Positions 43,268 through 50,196 of a DNA stretch of 50,196 nt are shown here, piece by piece. The notes beneath the pieces were generated by a model. It was not told the DNA's origin. It worked only from the letters and a program-made list of their open reading frames with translations, and did no database searches. Numbering within the stretch: position 1 is the first letter of the stretch; each line of letters starts with the position of its first letter. The stretch is from Streptomyces physcomitrii. Its GTDB lineage: Bacteria; Actinomycetota; Actinomycetes; Streptomycetales; Streptomycetaceae. Both the position numbers and the translations under genes were made by a program. The stretch lies in NCBI RefSeq assembly GCF_012273655.1, contig NZ_JAAWWP010000033.1, positions 1 to 50,196 of the forward strand. The letters are read 5' to 3'.

Positions 43268-43550
43268 CACGCCCCGGCCGGGACCTCCCGTACGCCGAAG
43301 TCCTCGCGCTCCGCGTGTCGCTCGCCGAGGCGTGCAGGGCAGAGGGCGCGGCGCCGCAGCCGCAGGACGGGAGCGAGACCGTACGGCAGGAGTCCGGGAC
43401 CGGGGAGCAGTCCGGGAGCGGCGGGAGGGGAGAGAGGCGGGCGCGCACCGCCGCACGGAGCGGGGGAGAGGCGAGTGCGCACCCCGGACGGAGCGGGGGA
43501 GAGGCGAGTACGCACCCCGGACGGAGCGGGGGAGCGGCGGGCGCACGGCA
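43268..43550. other. Intergenic stretch with no supported gene
   Basis: This lies between the two convergent terminator hairpins. Open frames cross it, but none has a ribosome binding site, a recognisable family or an independent start. Those visible overlap the hairpins or neighbouring genes. Its only structure is the 33-bp tandem repeat. Confidence 0.6.
43455..43550. repeat. 33-bp tandem repeat, about 2.8 copies
   Basis: Units run 43455-43487, 43488-43520 and a diverged partial 43521-43550. Each opens with ACGGAGCGGGGGAG. The first two differ at a single base (G against A at the 22nd position). The third diverges after its first 16 bases. No dyad or known operator is recognised. Confidence 0.85.
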
Positions 43551-43581
43551 GTGCCGGGTGGTGCGGTGCACCACCCGGCAC
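43551..43581. terminator. 14-bp perfect hairpin ending the minus-strand operon
   Basis: Arms 43551-43564 and 43568-43581 are exact complements with a 3-base loop (GGT). It lies 21 bases beyond the stop of the minus-strand loading-protein gene, so it is probably that operon's terminator. Confidence 0.8.
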
Positions 43582-43602
43582 GGTGAGGAGGGAGCCGGCG
43601 GA

Positions 43603-46600
43603 TCAGTCCCGGCGGGCGAGCAGTTCCGTACGGAGATGCCGGGCGAGTGCGGCGGGGGTCGCGCCCTCGTCGAGCAGGGGAGCGGACAGCCGCAGGCCGG
43701 TCGCCGACCGGAGCGCGGTGCGCACCGAGAGCACCCCGAGCGAATCCAGGCCCAGCTCCCCGATCCGCGTTCCGGCCGAGGGCGCCTCCTGGTCCGTACG
43801 GCCCAGGGCCCCGGCCAACTCCGCGCGGACCAGGCGCAGGAGGGCCTGCTCCTGCTCGGCTCCGGACAGGGCCGCGAGGCGCTGCCGCAGACCGGAAGGT
43901 GCGCAGGCGCCGTCGCGTGCGGTGCGCCGGGGAACCGCTGCGACTGCCGCCGGGCCGATGCGATCCCCGGTGGTGTGATCCCCGGCCGTGAGGCTCCCGG
44001 CGGCGAGGCCCCCGGCGATGGGACAGTCGCCCGCCGAGGAGCCCGGTGCGGAGCCCACCGCGGAGCCCACCGCGGCCCCGGGCCGCTGTCCGGTCCCGGC
44101 GGCGCGCACCGCGACCGGCCCCGCGGTGACGGCCGCGGCGAAGAGGTCCTGGGCCTCGTGTGCCGGGGAGGCCGCGCCCCGGACGGCGACCGCGTGGACC
44201 CCGGCCCGCCGCAGCAGGCGGGCGCAGACCTCCAGGAGGGCGGCCACCGCGTCGTCGAGCAGGCCGCCGCGGGACGGTGCGGAGAAGACCACGAGCTGTA
44301 CGCCGTGGCGGGCCGCCCCGGCGGTCAGCGCGAGGGCGGGATCGACGACCGTGCGCAGCACCGCGTCGATGTCGTCCCGCTGACCGGCGGTGGCTCGCCG
44401 TGCCGCGAGGGAGGTGGTGAACAGCACCGTCGAGGGCCGCTCCGCCAGCAGTGCGCGCAGGCAGTCCACCGCCCGCGCCGGGTCCCAGGGGAGCAGCGGA
44501 AGCCCCTCGCCCCGGTCGGACAGCAGGTCGGCGGTCTCCTTGGCGAAGGGCCCGGTCACCAGCAGCGGCACCGCTGTGCTCCGGGCCAGACGGCGTTCGG
44601 GGGCCGCGGCCTCCGGGCGCCCGGCGAAGAGCCCGGCCGGACCCGCGGGGAGCCCGGTGCCCTCGGCCGGTGCCACCCGCGCCGTCCCCGGCAGCAGCAA
44701 CCGGCCCTCGCGCAAGGCGAGTTGCGGGGCGCCGTGACCCACCGCGTCCCGGGTGCGCCGCCAGGAGCGCGGCTCCGCGTCGGTGTCGACGAGGACGAAG
44801 CGGCCCGGCGCCCGGTCGAGGGCGGAGCCGAGCAGCCCCCGTACCGCCGCCGCGTCCGGTGCGCCGGTCTCCTCGGCCGAGACGGCCGCGGAGCCCCGGA
44901 GCAGGACCACCAGCAGGCTGTCGTCGAGCAGCGGATCGGTGCCGTGGCGTATCCACTCCAGGGCCCCGGCCACCGCCGTGCGGGCCGCGTCCGCCGCGGG
45001 TGTCCCGTCGTCGCCGGGTCCGTCCGGTCCCGACCCGTCGCAGGTGAGCACGACCGCGCCGGGAGCCGGGGCGCCCTGCCGCAGTTCACGCAGGAGGGAG
45101 GGCAGGTCCGCGTGGCGCTCGCAGCGGACGCCGGCGCCTGCCAGGGCGGCGTGGCCGCCGAGCGGATCCGGGCCGATGACGGCCCAGCGGTCCTGCTGCG
45201 GCGGGGCCTCGGGCAGCGGGGCGGGGGTCCAGACCTCCTCGGTCAGGCCGTCCTGCTGGAGCGCCGAGGAAGTTTCCAGCGCCGGGCCCGCCAGGGGGCC
45301 GAGGGTCAGGGACCGGACCGTCAGGACCGGGTCGCCCGCCCCGTCGGCGGCGGCCAGCGCCCAGCTGCCGTCCTCCCGCGGGGTCAGCCGGACCCGGAGC
45401 ACCCCCGCGCCGACGGCGTGCAGCGCCACCTCCCGCCAACTCACGGGCGTCATCGGCGAGTCGGAGCTGGGATCCGTCCGCCGCGCACCGGCCGCCGCGA
45501 GGGCCGCCTCCAGGAGGGCGGGGTGCAGACCGAAGCCCGCCCGGTCCGTCCAGTCCGGCAGGGTCACCTCGGCGAAGAGCTCCTCCCCGCGGCGCCATAC
45601 TCCGCGCAGCCCGCGGACCGAGCGCTCGCCGCCGAGCCCGCGCGCGCCCGGCGGCGGCCAGGCGGCCATGGTCCAGCCGGGCTCGCCGTCCTCGGCGGGG
45701 CCGACGTGGCCCGAGGCGTGCAGGGTCCAGGGGTGGCCGGGGCCGGTGCGGGTGTCCCGGCGGCCGTGCACCCGTACGGGGCGCACCCGGGAGCCCTGCG
45801 CCGGGCCGACCGTCACGCGCAGCTGGACCCCGCCGTCCTCCGGCAGGACCACCGGCTGGTCCAGACGCAGATCGAGCAGGCGCGCACAGCCCAGGTGTCC
45901 CGCGGCCTCGAAGACCAGCTCCGGCAGGAGCGCGCCGACGGCCACCGGCCGGTGGTCCACCCGCCGGACCAGGGAGGGGTCGCCCCCGGCCGCGGTGAGG
46001 CGGCCGGTGCACACCAGCTCGTCGCGGTCCGGGAGTTCGAGCACCGCACCGAGCAGCGCGTGGCCGGTCCCGGTCAGACCGAGCCCGGCGACGGTGGTGC
46101 CGCGCTCCCGCGCGGCGACCGCCTCTTGGGGCCGCCGCCACAGCAGGCGGGCCGGCCGCTCGGCCAGTTCTCTGCGGGCCACCTTGCCCGCCGGGGTGCG
46201 CGGCACCGAGGCGATGCGGTGGATCTCCTCGGGGAGCTTGAAGGAGGACAGCCGTTCGCGGCAGAAGTCCAGCACCGCCCCGGCGTCCATGCCGTCCGGT
46301 CCCGGCACGAGGTAGGCGGCCGGGACTTCACCGAGGCTCTCGTGCGGGATCCCGGCCACGGCGGCGTCGGCGACGCCGGGCGCCTGGGCCAGCACCTCCT
46401 CGACCTCGCCGGGGTGGATGTTCTCCCCGCCGCGGATGATGAGTTCCTTGAGCCTGCCGGTGATCGTGACGTAGCCGTCGGGGTCCTGGCGGGCCAGATC
46501 GCCGGTGCGGTACCAGCCCCCGGACAGCACGGCCCCGGTCTCCTCGGGGCGGCCGTGGTACCCGAGCATCAGCCCGGGGGTGGAGACGCGGACCTCGCCC

Positions 46601-47721
46601 TCCACCCCGGGCGGGACCTCCTCCTCGCCCCCGGGGCGGGTGATCCGCAGCGCGAGCCCGGGCAGCGGCACCCCGCAGGAGCCGGGTACGTACGGGCCCC
46701 CGGGCAGGTTGGTGGTGATCGCCCCGCCGGTCTCGGTCATGCCGTAGCTGTCGAGCAGCGCGGTGCCGAAGGACTCCCGGAAGTCCTCGTGCAGCGACTC
46801 GGGGCAGGGGGAACCGGCCACCATGCACACCCGCGGCAGTCGCCCCTCGACGGCACCGTCGCGGGCGAGCTGGACCAGCCGGTGGTACGTGGCGGGGACG
46901 CCGACCAGGAAGGTGGAGTCCTCCGTCCGCGCCCGGCGCAGCAGGGCCTCGGCGCCGTGCTCGTCGGTGAGGAAGGCGGTGGCGCCGACGGCGAGGACGC
47001 CGAGGACGCAGACGTTGTGCCCGACCGAGTGGTGCAGCGGCACCGGCCACAGCACCCGGTCCTCGCGGGAGAGGCCCAGCAGCGGGGCGGTGCACGAGGC
47101 CGTGGTCCACAGCGAGCCGCGCTGGGTGCAGACCACACCCCGGGGCGGCCCGGAGCTGCCGGAGGTGTACAGGATCCAGGCGGGCTCGTCGAGTCCGAGG
47201 TCGTCGGGTGTCGGATCGCGCAGCGACCACGCGGCGGCCAGCTCCTCCCAGCAGGGCAGTCCCTCCGCGGCGGCCTCGGCGTATCCGGCCTCGGAGGCGT
47301 CGCCGACGAGGACGACGAGGACCTCGGGGCGCTCGGCCAGCACCCGGCGCACCTGCGGGAGTTGGGCCGCCCCGGTGATCACCAGGGCGGCCCCGCAGTC
47401 CGCGAGGAGGTGGGAGAGCTCGGCGTCGGTGGAGCGGGGGTGCAGCGGCACGCCCACCGCCCCGGCCCGGGTGAGGGCGAAGCAACTCTCCACCGCCTCC
47501 ACCCGGTTCGGCAGGTAGACGGCCGCGGCGGCGCCCCGCTCCAGGCCGAGGCCGATCAGGTGCCCGGCGACGCGGGCGGTGCGGCGCTCCAGCTCGGCCC
47601 AGGTGACCGTGCGGCGGGCGTCCTCGAAGGCGGTGCGCCCCGGCTGCCGTACGGCGTGCTCCACCAGCAGCTCGTGCACCGGGCGGATCAGGTCCTCGCG
47701 GAAGGAGTCCTCGGCCCTCAT
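43603..47721 (-). CDS. Stand-alone PKS loading protein: acyl-CoA-ligase-like domain, pseudo-DH, pseudo-KR, ACP
   Basis: This 1,372-residue protein probably activates a carboxylic acid as its adenylate and loads it on its own ACP as starter unit. Residues about 1-520 are an AMP-dependent ligase (YTSGSSGPPRG, SYGMTETGG, GWYRTGDLA, GRLKELIIRGGENIHP, PAGKVAR with the C-terminal Lys). Next come a DH-like region (about 550-810) and a KR-like region (about 825-1200), both lacking catalytic residues. A Gly/Ala/Ser-rich linker and an ACP with GLDSL follow. ATG 47721 is chosen over in-frame GTG 47742 because GAGGGG lies 9 bases before it, overlapping the permease stop. The layout recalls the CoL-ER-ACP loading modules of rapamycin and FK506 synthases, but here it is a separate protein. 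The protein ends directly after the ACP. The starter acid is unknown. Confidence 0.9.
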   Translation of the reverse strand: MRAEDSFREDLIRPVHELLVEHAVRQPGRTAFEDARRTVTWAELERRTARVAGHLIGLGLERGAAAAVYLPNRVEAVESCFALTRAGAVGVPLHPRSTDAELSHLLADCGAALVITGAAQLPQVRRVLAERPEVLVVLVGDASEAGYAEAAAEGLPCWEELAAAWSLRDPTPDDLGLDEPAWILYTSGSSGPPRGVVCTQRGSLWTTASCTAPLLGLSREDRVLWPVPLHHSVGHNVCVLGVLAVGATAFLTDEHGAEALLRRARTEDSTFLVGVPATYHRLVQLARDGAVEGRLPRVCMVAGSPCPESLHEDFRESFGTALLDSYGMTETGGAITTNLPGGPYVPGSCGVPLPGLALRITRPGGEEEVPPGVEGEVRVSTPGLMLGYHGRPEETGAVLSGGWYRTGDLARQDPDGYVTITGRLKELIIRGGENIHPGEVEEVLAQAPGVADAAVAGIPHESLGEVPAAYLVPGPDGMDAGAVLDFCRERLSSFKLPEEIHRIASVPRTPAGKVARRELAERPARLLWRRPQEAVAARERGTTVAGLGLTGTGHALLGAVLELPDRDELVCTGRLTAAGGDPSLVRRVDHRPVAVGALLPELVFEAAGHLGCARLLDLRLDQPVVLPEDGGVQLRVTVGPAQGSRVRPVRVHGRRDTRTGPGHPWTLHASGHVGPAEDGEPGWTMAAWPPPGARGLGGERSVRGLRGVWRRGEELFAEVTLPDWTDRAGFGLHPALLEAALAAAGARRTDPSSDSPMTPVSWREVALHAVGAGVLRVRLTPREDGSWALAAADGAGDPVLTVRSLTLGPLAGPALETSSALQQDGLTEEVWTPAPLPEAPPQQDRWAVIGPDPLGGHAALAGAGVRCERHADLPSLLRELRQGAPAPGAVVLTCDGSGPDGPGDDGTPAADAARTAVAGALEWIRHGTDPLLDDSLLVVLLRGSAAVSAEETGAPDAAAVRGLLGSALDRAPGRFVLVDTDAEPRSWRRTRDAVGHGAPQLALREGRLLLPGTARVAPAEGTGLPAGPAGLFAGRPEAAAPERRLARSTAVPLLVTGPFAKETADLLSDRGEGLPLLPWDPARAVDCLRALLAERPSTVLFTTSLAARRATAGQRDDIDAVLRTVVDPALALTAGAARHGVQLVVFSAPSRGGLLDDAVAALLEVCARLLRRAGVHAVAVRGAASPAHEAQDLFAAAVTAGPVAVRAAGTGQRPGAAVGSAVGSAPGSSAGDCPIAGGLAAGSLTAGDHTTGDRIGPAAVAAVPRRTARDGACAPSGLRQRLAALSGAEQEQALLRLVRAELAGALGRTDQEAPSAGTRIGELGLDSLGVLSVRTALRSATGLRLSAPLLDEGATPAALARHLRTELLARRD
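44100..45245 (-). other. Decayed ketoreductase region in the loading protein
   Basis: The structural half is recognisable (TEEVWTPAPLP, then a Rossmann-like fold). In the catalytic half the NADPH motif is replaced by VTGPFAKET, the Lys position reads RTVVDPA, and FSSxAG is FSAPSRG. The Tyr-xxx-Asn pair is absent. It is predicted inactive. Confidence 0.8.
45270..46080 (-). other. Decayed dehydratase region in the loading protein
   Basis: It begins with the DH-like HALLGAV and CTGRL. The His (45952-45954) is kept, but spacing in the HxxxGxxxxP motif is wrong (HRPVAVGALLP). The YGxxF motif is lost. The catalytic Asp of LHPALLD is Glu (45508-45510). It is therefore predicted to have no dehydratase activity and may remain as a structural spacer. 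Confidence 0.85.
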
Positions 47722-47730
47722 GGGCGTCCG

Positions 47731-47736
47731 CCCCTC
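47731..47736 (-). promoter_or_regulatory. Ribosome binding site for the loading protein, overlapping the permease stop
   Basis: GAGGGG on the minus strand shares bases with the TGA of the permease gene and lies 9 bases before ATG 47721. This supports translational coupling of exporter and loading protein. Confidence 0.65.
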
Positions 47737-48583
47737 ACGCACCGGCCGCGCGGTACCGGCGGCCGGCCAGTGCCCGTGCGGTCACGGCGATGACGATCGA
47801 CCAGGTCAGGGAGACCAGCACCGGGTGCTGGGTGGGCCAGGGGCCGCCGTCGACCACGCCGGGATTGCCGAAGAGTTCGCGTACCGCCTGCACGGTCGCG
47901 CTCAGCGGGTTCCACTCGGCGGCCCAGCGCAGCACGGTCGGCAGGGTGGAGGGTGCCACGAAGGCGTTGGACAGGAAGGTCAGCGGGAAGAGCCACAGGA
48001 AGTTGCTGCTGGCCGCGGCCTCGGGCGCCCGGACGGTGAGGCCGATGACGACGCCCACCCAGGACAGCGCGTAGCCCATGAGCAGCAGCAGGGCGAAGGC
48101 GGCGGCGGCGCGGAGCACGCCGTGGTGGATGCGCCAGCCCACCATGAGGGCGCACAGCACCATCACCACCATCACCACGCTGTTCTGCACCATGTCCGCA
48201 AGGGTGCGGCCGGTCAGCAGGGCGCCGCGGGCCATCGGCAGCGAGCGGAACCGGTCGGTCATGCCGCTGTGCACGTCGTTGGCCATGCTCACGCTGCTGT
48301 TGCTGGCGGTGGCGAAGGCGATGGTCTGCGCGAAGAAGCCCGGCATCATGTACTCGCGGTAGGCGCTCGCGCCCTCCGCGCCCGGCAGGCTGAAGGAGCC
48401 GGCGAAGATGTAGGCGAAGAGCAGCACGAACACCACGGGCTGCACGAGCGCGAGGACGATCACCTCGGGGATCCGTATCGTCCGGGTCAGATTGCGGCGG
48501 GTGATCACCAGGACGTCGCGCAGGGCCTTGGCGGCGCTGCCGGGTTTCAGGGTGGGTACGGGGGCTGCGGCCGGCACGGTCAT
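47735..48583 (-). CDS. ABC-2 type transporter permease, DrrB-like
   Basis: This 282-residue membrane subunit probably forms an efflux pump with the ATPase encoded just upstream. The start is the ATG at 48583, whose first bases overlap the ATPase stop (ATGA) and which follows a GGGAGAAG ribosome binding site. The N-terminal 35 residues are cytosolic. About six hydrophobic spans follow, including IVLALVQPVVFVLLFAYIFA, VVMVVMVLCALMV and FALLLLMGYALSWVGVVIG. A conserved ABC-2 region contains YMMPGFFAQT and GMTDRFRSLPMAR, typical of daunorubicin-resistance-like permeases. Export of, or self-resistance to, the cluster product is inferred from position in the loading-protein operon; substrate specificity cannot be read from sequence. 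Confidence 0.93.
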   Translation of the reverse strand: MTVPAAAPVPTLKPGSAAKALRDVLVITRRNLTRTIRIPEVIVLALVQPVVFVLLFAYIFAGSFSLPGAEGASAYREYMMPGFFAQTIAFATASNSSVSMANDVHSGMTDRFRSLPMARGALLTGRTLADMVQNSVVMVVMVLCALMVGWRIHHGVLRAAAAFALLLLMGYALSWVGVVIGLTVRAPEAAASSNFLWLFPLTFLSNAFVAPSTLPTVLRWAAEWNPLSATVQAVRELFGNPGVVDGGPWPTQHPVLVSLTWSIVIAVTARALAGRRYRAAGA

Positions 48584-49572
48584 GACGTCTTCTCCCACGG
48601 GCTGTCGGTGGCGGCCGCGGTGCCCACGGGTTCCGGCTGCCGCTCTTCGGTGAGCGCCAGGAAGACCTCGTCCAGGGTGGGGCGCCGCAGCCCGATGTCG
48701 GTGATCTCGATGCCGGAGGCGTCCAGCGCGGCGATCACCTCGGTCAGCAGCCGCACCCCGCCGTCCACCGGGACGGAGACCGTCGAACGCGGCCGGTCGG
48801 CCTCGGGCTTGCGGGTGCCGAAGCGGTCGAGCAGGGCGACGGCGGGCTCCAGCTGTTCGGGCCAGGCCACGACCAGTTCGATGCGCTGGCCCCCGGCCTG
48901 CGTCTTCATGTCGCGCGGGGTGCCGCGGGCGATGATGCGCCCGTGGTCGACGACCGCGATGTCCCGGGCGAGGCGGTCCGCCTCCTCCAGGTACTGCGTG
49001 GTGAGCAGCAGCGTCATGCCCTGCGCGACCAGGCCCTCGATCGCGTCCCACAGCATCAGACGGCTGGTCGGGTCGAGGCCGACCGAGGGCTCGTCCAGGA
49101 ACAGCACCGGCGGATGCAGCACCAGCGCCCCGGCGAGGTCGAGACGGCGCCGCATGCCTCCGGAGTACGTGCTGGAGACGCGGTCGGCCGCGGCGTCCAG
49201 GCCGAAGCGGGCCAGCAGTTCGTCCGCCCGCTGCCGCGCCGCGCGCGAGCCCAGCCCGTACAGTTCCCCGATCATCCGCAGGTTCTCCCGGCCGGTGAGC
49301 CGGTCGTCGACGGCGGCGAACTGCCCGGAGAGGCCGATGGAGAGCCGGACCCGGTCGGGCTGGCGCAGCACGTCGTGCCCGGCCACGGATGCGGTCCCCG
49401 CGTCCGGCCGCAGCAGCGTCGTCAGCAGGCGCACCGTGGTGGTCTTGCCGGCTCCGTTGGGGCCGAGCAGACCCAGCACGCCTCCTTCCGGTACGTCCAG
49501 GTCGACCCCGTCGACGGCGCGGACTTCACCGAAGGTCTTCACCAGACCCGTGGCGTGGATGGCGCCCGCCAT
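48580..49572 (-). CDS. ABC transporter ATP-binding protein, DrrA-like
   Basis: This 330-residue cytosolic ATPase drives the adjacent permease. It has Walker A GPNGAGKTT, Q-loop GLSGQFAAVDD, signature YSGGMRRRLD, Walker B VLFLDEPSVGLD and H-loop-region LLTTQYLEEAD. The last is the Gln-Tyr form typical of DrrA-like drug exporters. The C-terminal about 100 residues match the extension seen in this subfamily (PTLDEVFLALT). The ATG at 49572 follows AGGAGAAG with 3 to 4 bases spacing. It is first in a three-gene operon (4-bp overlap with the permease, then the loading protein). A hairpin separates it from mqnC, so its own promoter must lie in the short leader. Confidence 0.95.
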   Translation of the reverse strand: MAGAIHATGLVKTFGEVRAVDGVDLDVPEGGVLGLLGPNGAGKTTTVRLLTTLLRPDAGTASVAGHDVLRQPDRVRLSIGLSGQFAAVDDRLTGRENLRMIGELYGLGSRAARQRADELLARFGLDAAADRVSSTYSGGMRRRLDLAGALVLHPPVLFLDEPSVGLDPTSRLMLWDAIEGLVAQGMTLLLTTQYLEEADRLARDIAVVDHGRIIARGTPRDMKTQAGGQRIELVVAWPEQLEPAVALLDRFGTRKPEADRPRSTVSVPVDGGVRLLTEVIAALDASGIEITDIGLRRPTLDEVFLALTEERQPEPVGTAAATDSPWEKTS

Positions 49573-49627
49573 GAGCTTCTCCTGTCCTTGTCTTCTTGTG
49601 TGGGTCTTCTCGTGTGGCCCGGCGGAA
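49573..49627 (-). promoter_or_regulatory. Short leader of the exporter-loading operon, promoter not resolved
   Basis: Only 55 bases separate the ATPase start from the mqnC terminator, so any local promoter must sit here or within the hairpin. It is richer in T (plus strand) than its surroundings. No convincing -10/-35 pair is visible. It contains the ribosome binding site at 49576-49583. Confidence 0.4.
49590..49617. repeat. 14-bp tandem duplication in the exporter operon leader
   Basis: Units 49590-49603 and 49604-49617 (GTCTTCTTGTGTGG and GTCTTCTCGTGTGG) differ at one base. Head-to-tail copies just upstream of a start could be a regulator site or a replication-slippage product. Confidence 0.8.
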
Positions 49628-49666
49628 CGGCTCCCGTACCCCGCGCCGCGCGGGGTACGGGAGCCG
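49628..49666 (-). terminator. 18-bp perfect hairpin after mqnC
   Basis: Arms 49628-49645 and 49649-49666 are exact complements with a 3-base loop (CCG). It begins 8 bases beyond the mqnC stop on the minus strand, so it probably terminates mqnC transcription and insulates the exporter operon. Confidence 0.85.
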
Positions 49667-49674
49667 CCCCGTTC

Positions 49675-50196
49675 TCAGGTGGTGGCGATGAGCTTCAGTT
49701 CGGGGTGGGCGGTGCCGCCCTCGATGGCGGTGGAGGAGATGTGCGAGACCACGCGGTCGTCGACCGGGTCGTTCGCCGGGTCCTCGTGGACCACCAGGTG
49801 CTCGTAGGTGGTGGCCCGCTGCGCGGGAACCCGGCCCGCACGGCGGATCAGATCGATGATCTCCAGGCGGTTGGAGCGGTGCTTGGCACCGGCCGAGGAG
49901 ACCACGTTCTCCTCCAGCATGATCGAACCCAGGTCGTCGGCACCGTAGTGCAGCGACAGCTGCCCGATCTCCTTGCCCGTGGTCAGCCACGAACCCTGGA
50001 TGTGCGCCACGTTGTTCAGATACAGCCGGGCCACCGCCAGCATCCGCAGGTACTCGAAGACGGTCGCCTGCGTCTGCCCCTTCAGGTGGTTGTTCTCGGG
50101 CTGGTAGGTGTACGGGATGAAGGCGCGGAAGCCGCCGGTGCGGTCCTGCACGTCGCGGATCATCCGCAGGTGCTCGATGCGCTCGGCGTTGGTCTC
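49675..50196 (-). CDS. mqnC: Cyclic dehypoxanthinyl futalosine synthase, C-terminal part (5' truncated)
   Basis: This is the last 173 residues of a radical-SAM enzyme of the futalosine route to menaquinone. MqnC cyclises dehypoxanthinyl futalosine in the cytosol. The frame is open to the right edge, so the N-terminus with the CxxxCxxC cluster motif is outside. Features supporting MqnC are RDVQDRTGGFRAFIPYTYQPENN, abbreviated here as the GGFxAFIP(Y/W) region, then GADDLGSIMLEENVVSSAG and the RRAGRVPAQR segment near the C-terminus. The sister enzyme MqnE shares the GGF-AFIP region but not the whole pattern, so MqnC is favoured on recall of the family. It is a primary-metabolism gene outside the polyketide pathway. 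Confidence 0.82.
   Translation of the reverse strand, partial: ETNAERIEHLRMIRDVQDRTGGFRAFIPYTYQPENNHLKGQTQATVFEYLRMLAVARLYLNNVAHIQGSWLTTGKEIGQLSLHYGADDLGSIMLEENVVSSAGAKHRSNRLEIIDLIRRAGRVPAQRATTYEHLVVHEDPANDPVDDRVVSHISSTAIEGGTAHPELKLIATT

Noticed and set aside
43267..43581. Small minus-strand open frame with an 11-residue repeat (RTRLSPAPSGV)
   Set aside because: The repeat is just the translation of the 33-bp tandem DNA unit. The start lies inside a terminator hairpin and there is no ribosome binding site.
48584..49051. Longer N-terminus for the ABC permease starting near 49051
   Set aside because: The extra residues are Arg/Gly/Pro-rich shadow of the ATPase gene. The ATG at 48583 with its GGGAGAAG site and ATGA overlap gives a normal 282-residue permease.

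Overview
The window is a high-GC actinomycete segment, most likely Streptomyces or a close relative. The evidence is strong G/C bias at third codon positions, GTG/ATG starts, DrrAB-type exporter genes and a menaquinone gene of the futalosine route. About 86% of it (bases 1-43207, plus strand) is the downstream part of a cis-AT modular type I polyketide synthase. It ends in a thioesterase module, so this is the 3' end of the assembly line. The 5' end, with the first extension modules and any tailoring or regulatory genes, lies outside.

Layout, plus strand. PKS1 (1-22013, 5' truncated) reads [AT]-KR-ACP / KS-AT-KR-ACP / KS-AT-DH-ACP / KS-AT-KR-ACP / KS-AT-DH-ER-KR-ACP-docking. PKS2 (22078-32202) reads docking-KS-AT-DH-KR-ACP / KS-AT-KR-ACP-docking. 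PKS3 (32240-43207) reads docking-KS-AT-KR-ACP / KS-AT-DH-KR-ACP-TE. The nine modules are called a to i below. AT motifs predict malonyl extenders throughout except modules d and h (methylmalonyl). All eight KRs keep the Lys/Ser/Tyr/Asn residues and a B-type Asp signature.

Layout, right side. A perfect 20-bp hairpin follows PKS3. Then come about 280 bp without a convincing gene but with a 33-bp tandem repeat, and then a second hairpin serving the opposing operon. That minus-strand operon is ABC ATPase (48580-49572), ABC permease (47735-48583) and a stand-alone starter-loading protein (43603-47721). The loading protein is an acyl-CoA-ligase-like domain, a decayed DH, a decayed KR and an ACP. 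A third hairpin and the 3' part of mqnC (49675-50196, minus) close the window. mqnC is primary metabolism and probably marks the cluster edge.

Working model: the ligase protein activates an unidentified carboxylic acid. Upstream modules and then a to i extend it, and the TE releases the chain, probably as a macrolactone. If the modules act colinearly, the carboxyl end is predicted to carry a C2=C3 enoate, 4-methyl, 5-OH, 7-OH, C8=C9, a saturated C10-C11, 12-methyl, 13-OH, a C15 ketone, 17-OH and 19-OH. That pattern could close to a C15/C19 hemiketal. The main departures from textbook architecture are module c (DH with no KR, and an ACP whose usual Asp before the phosphopantetheine Ser is Thr), the CoL-pseudoDH-pseudoKR-ACP loading protein without a visible docking tail, and a 305-bp exactly duplicated AT tract shared by modules e and i.
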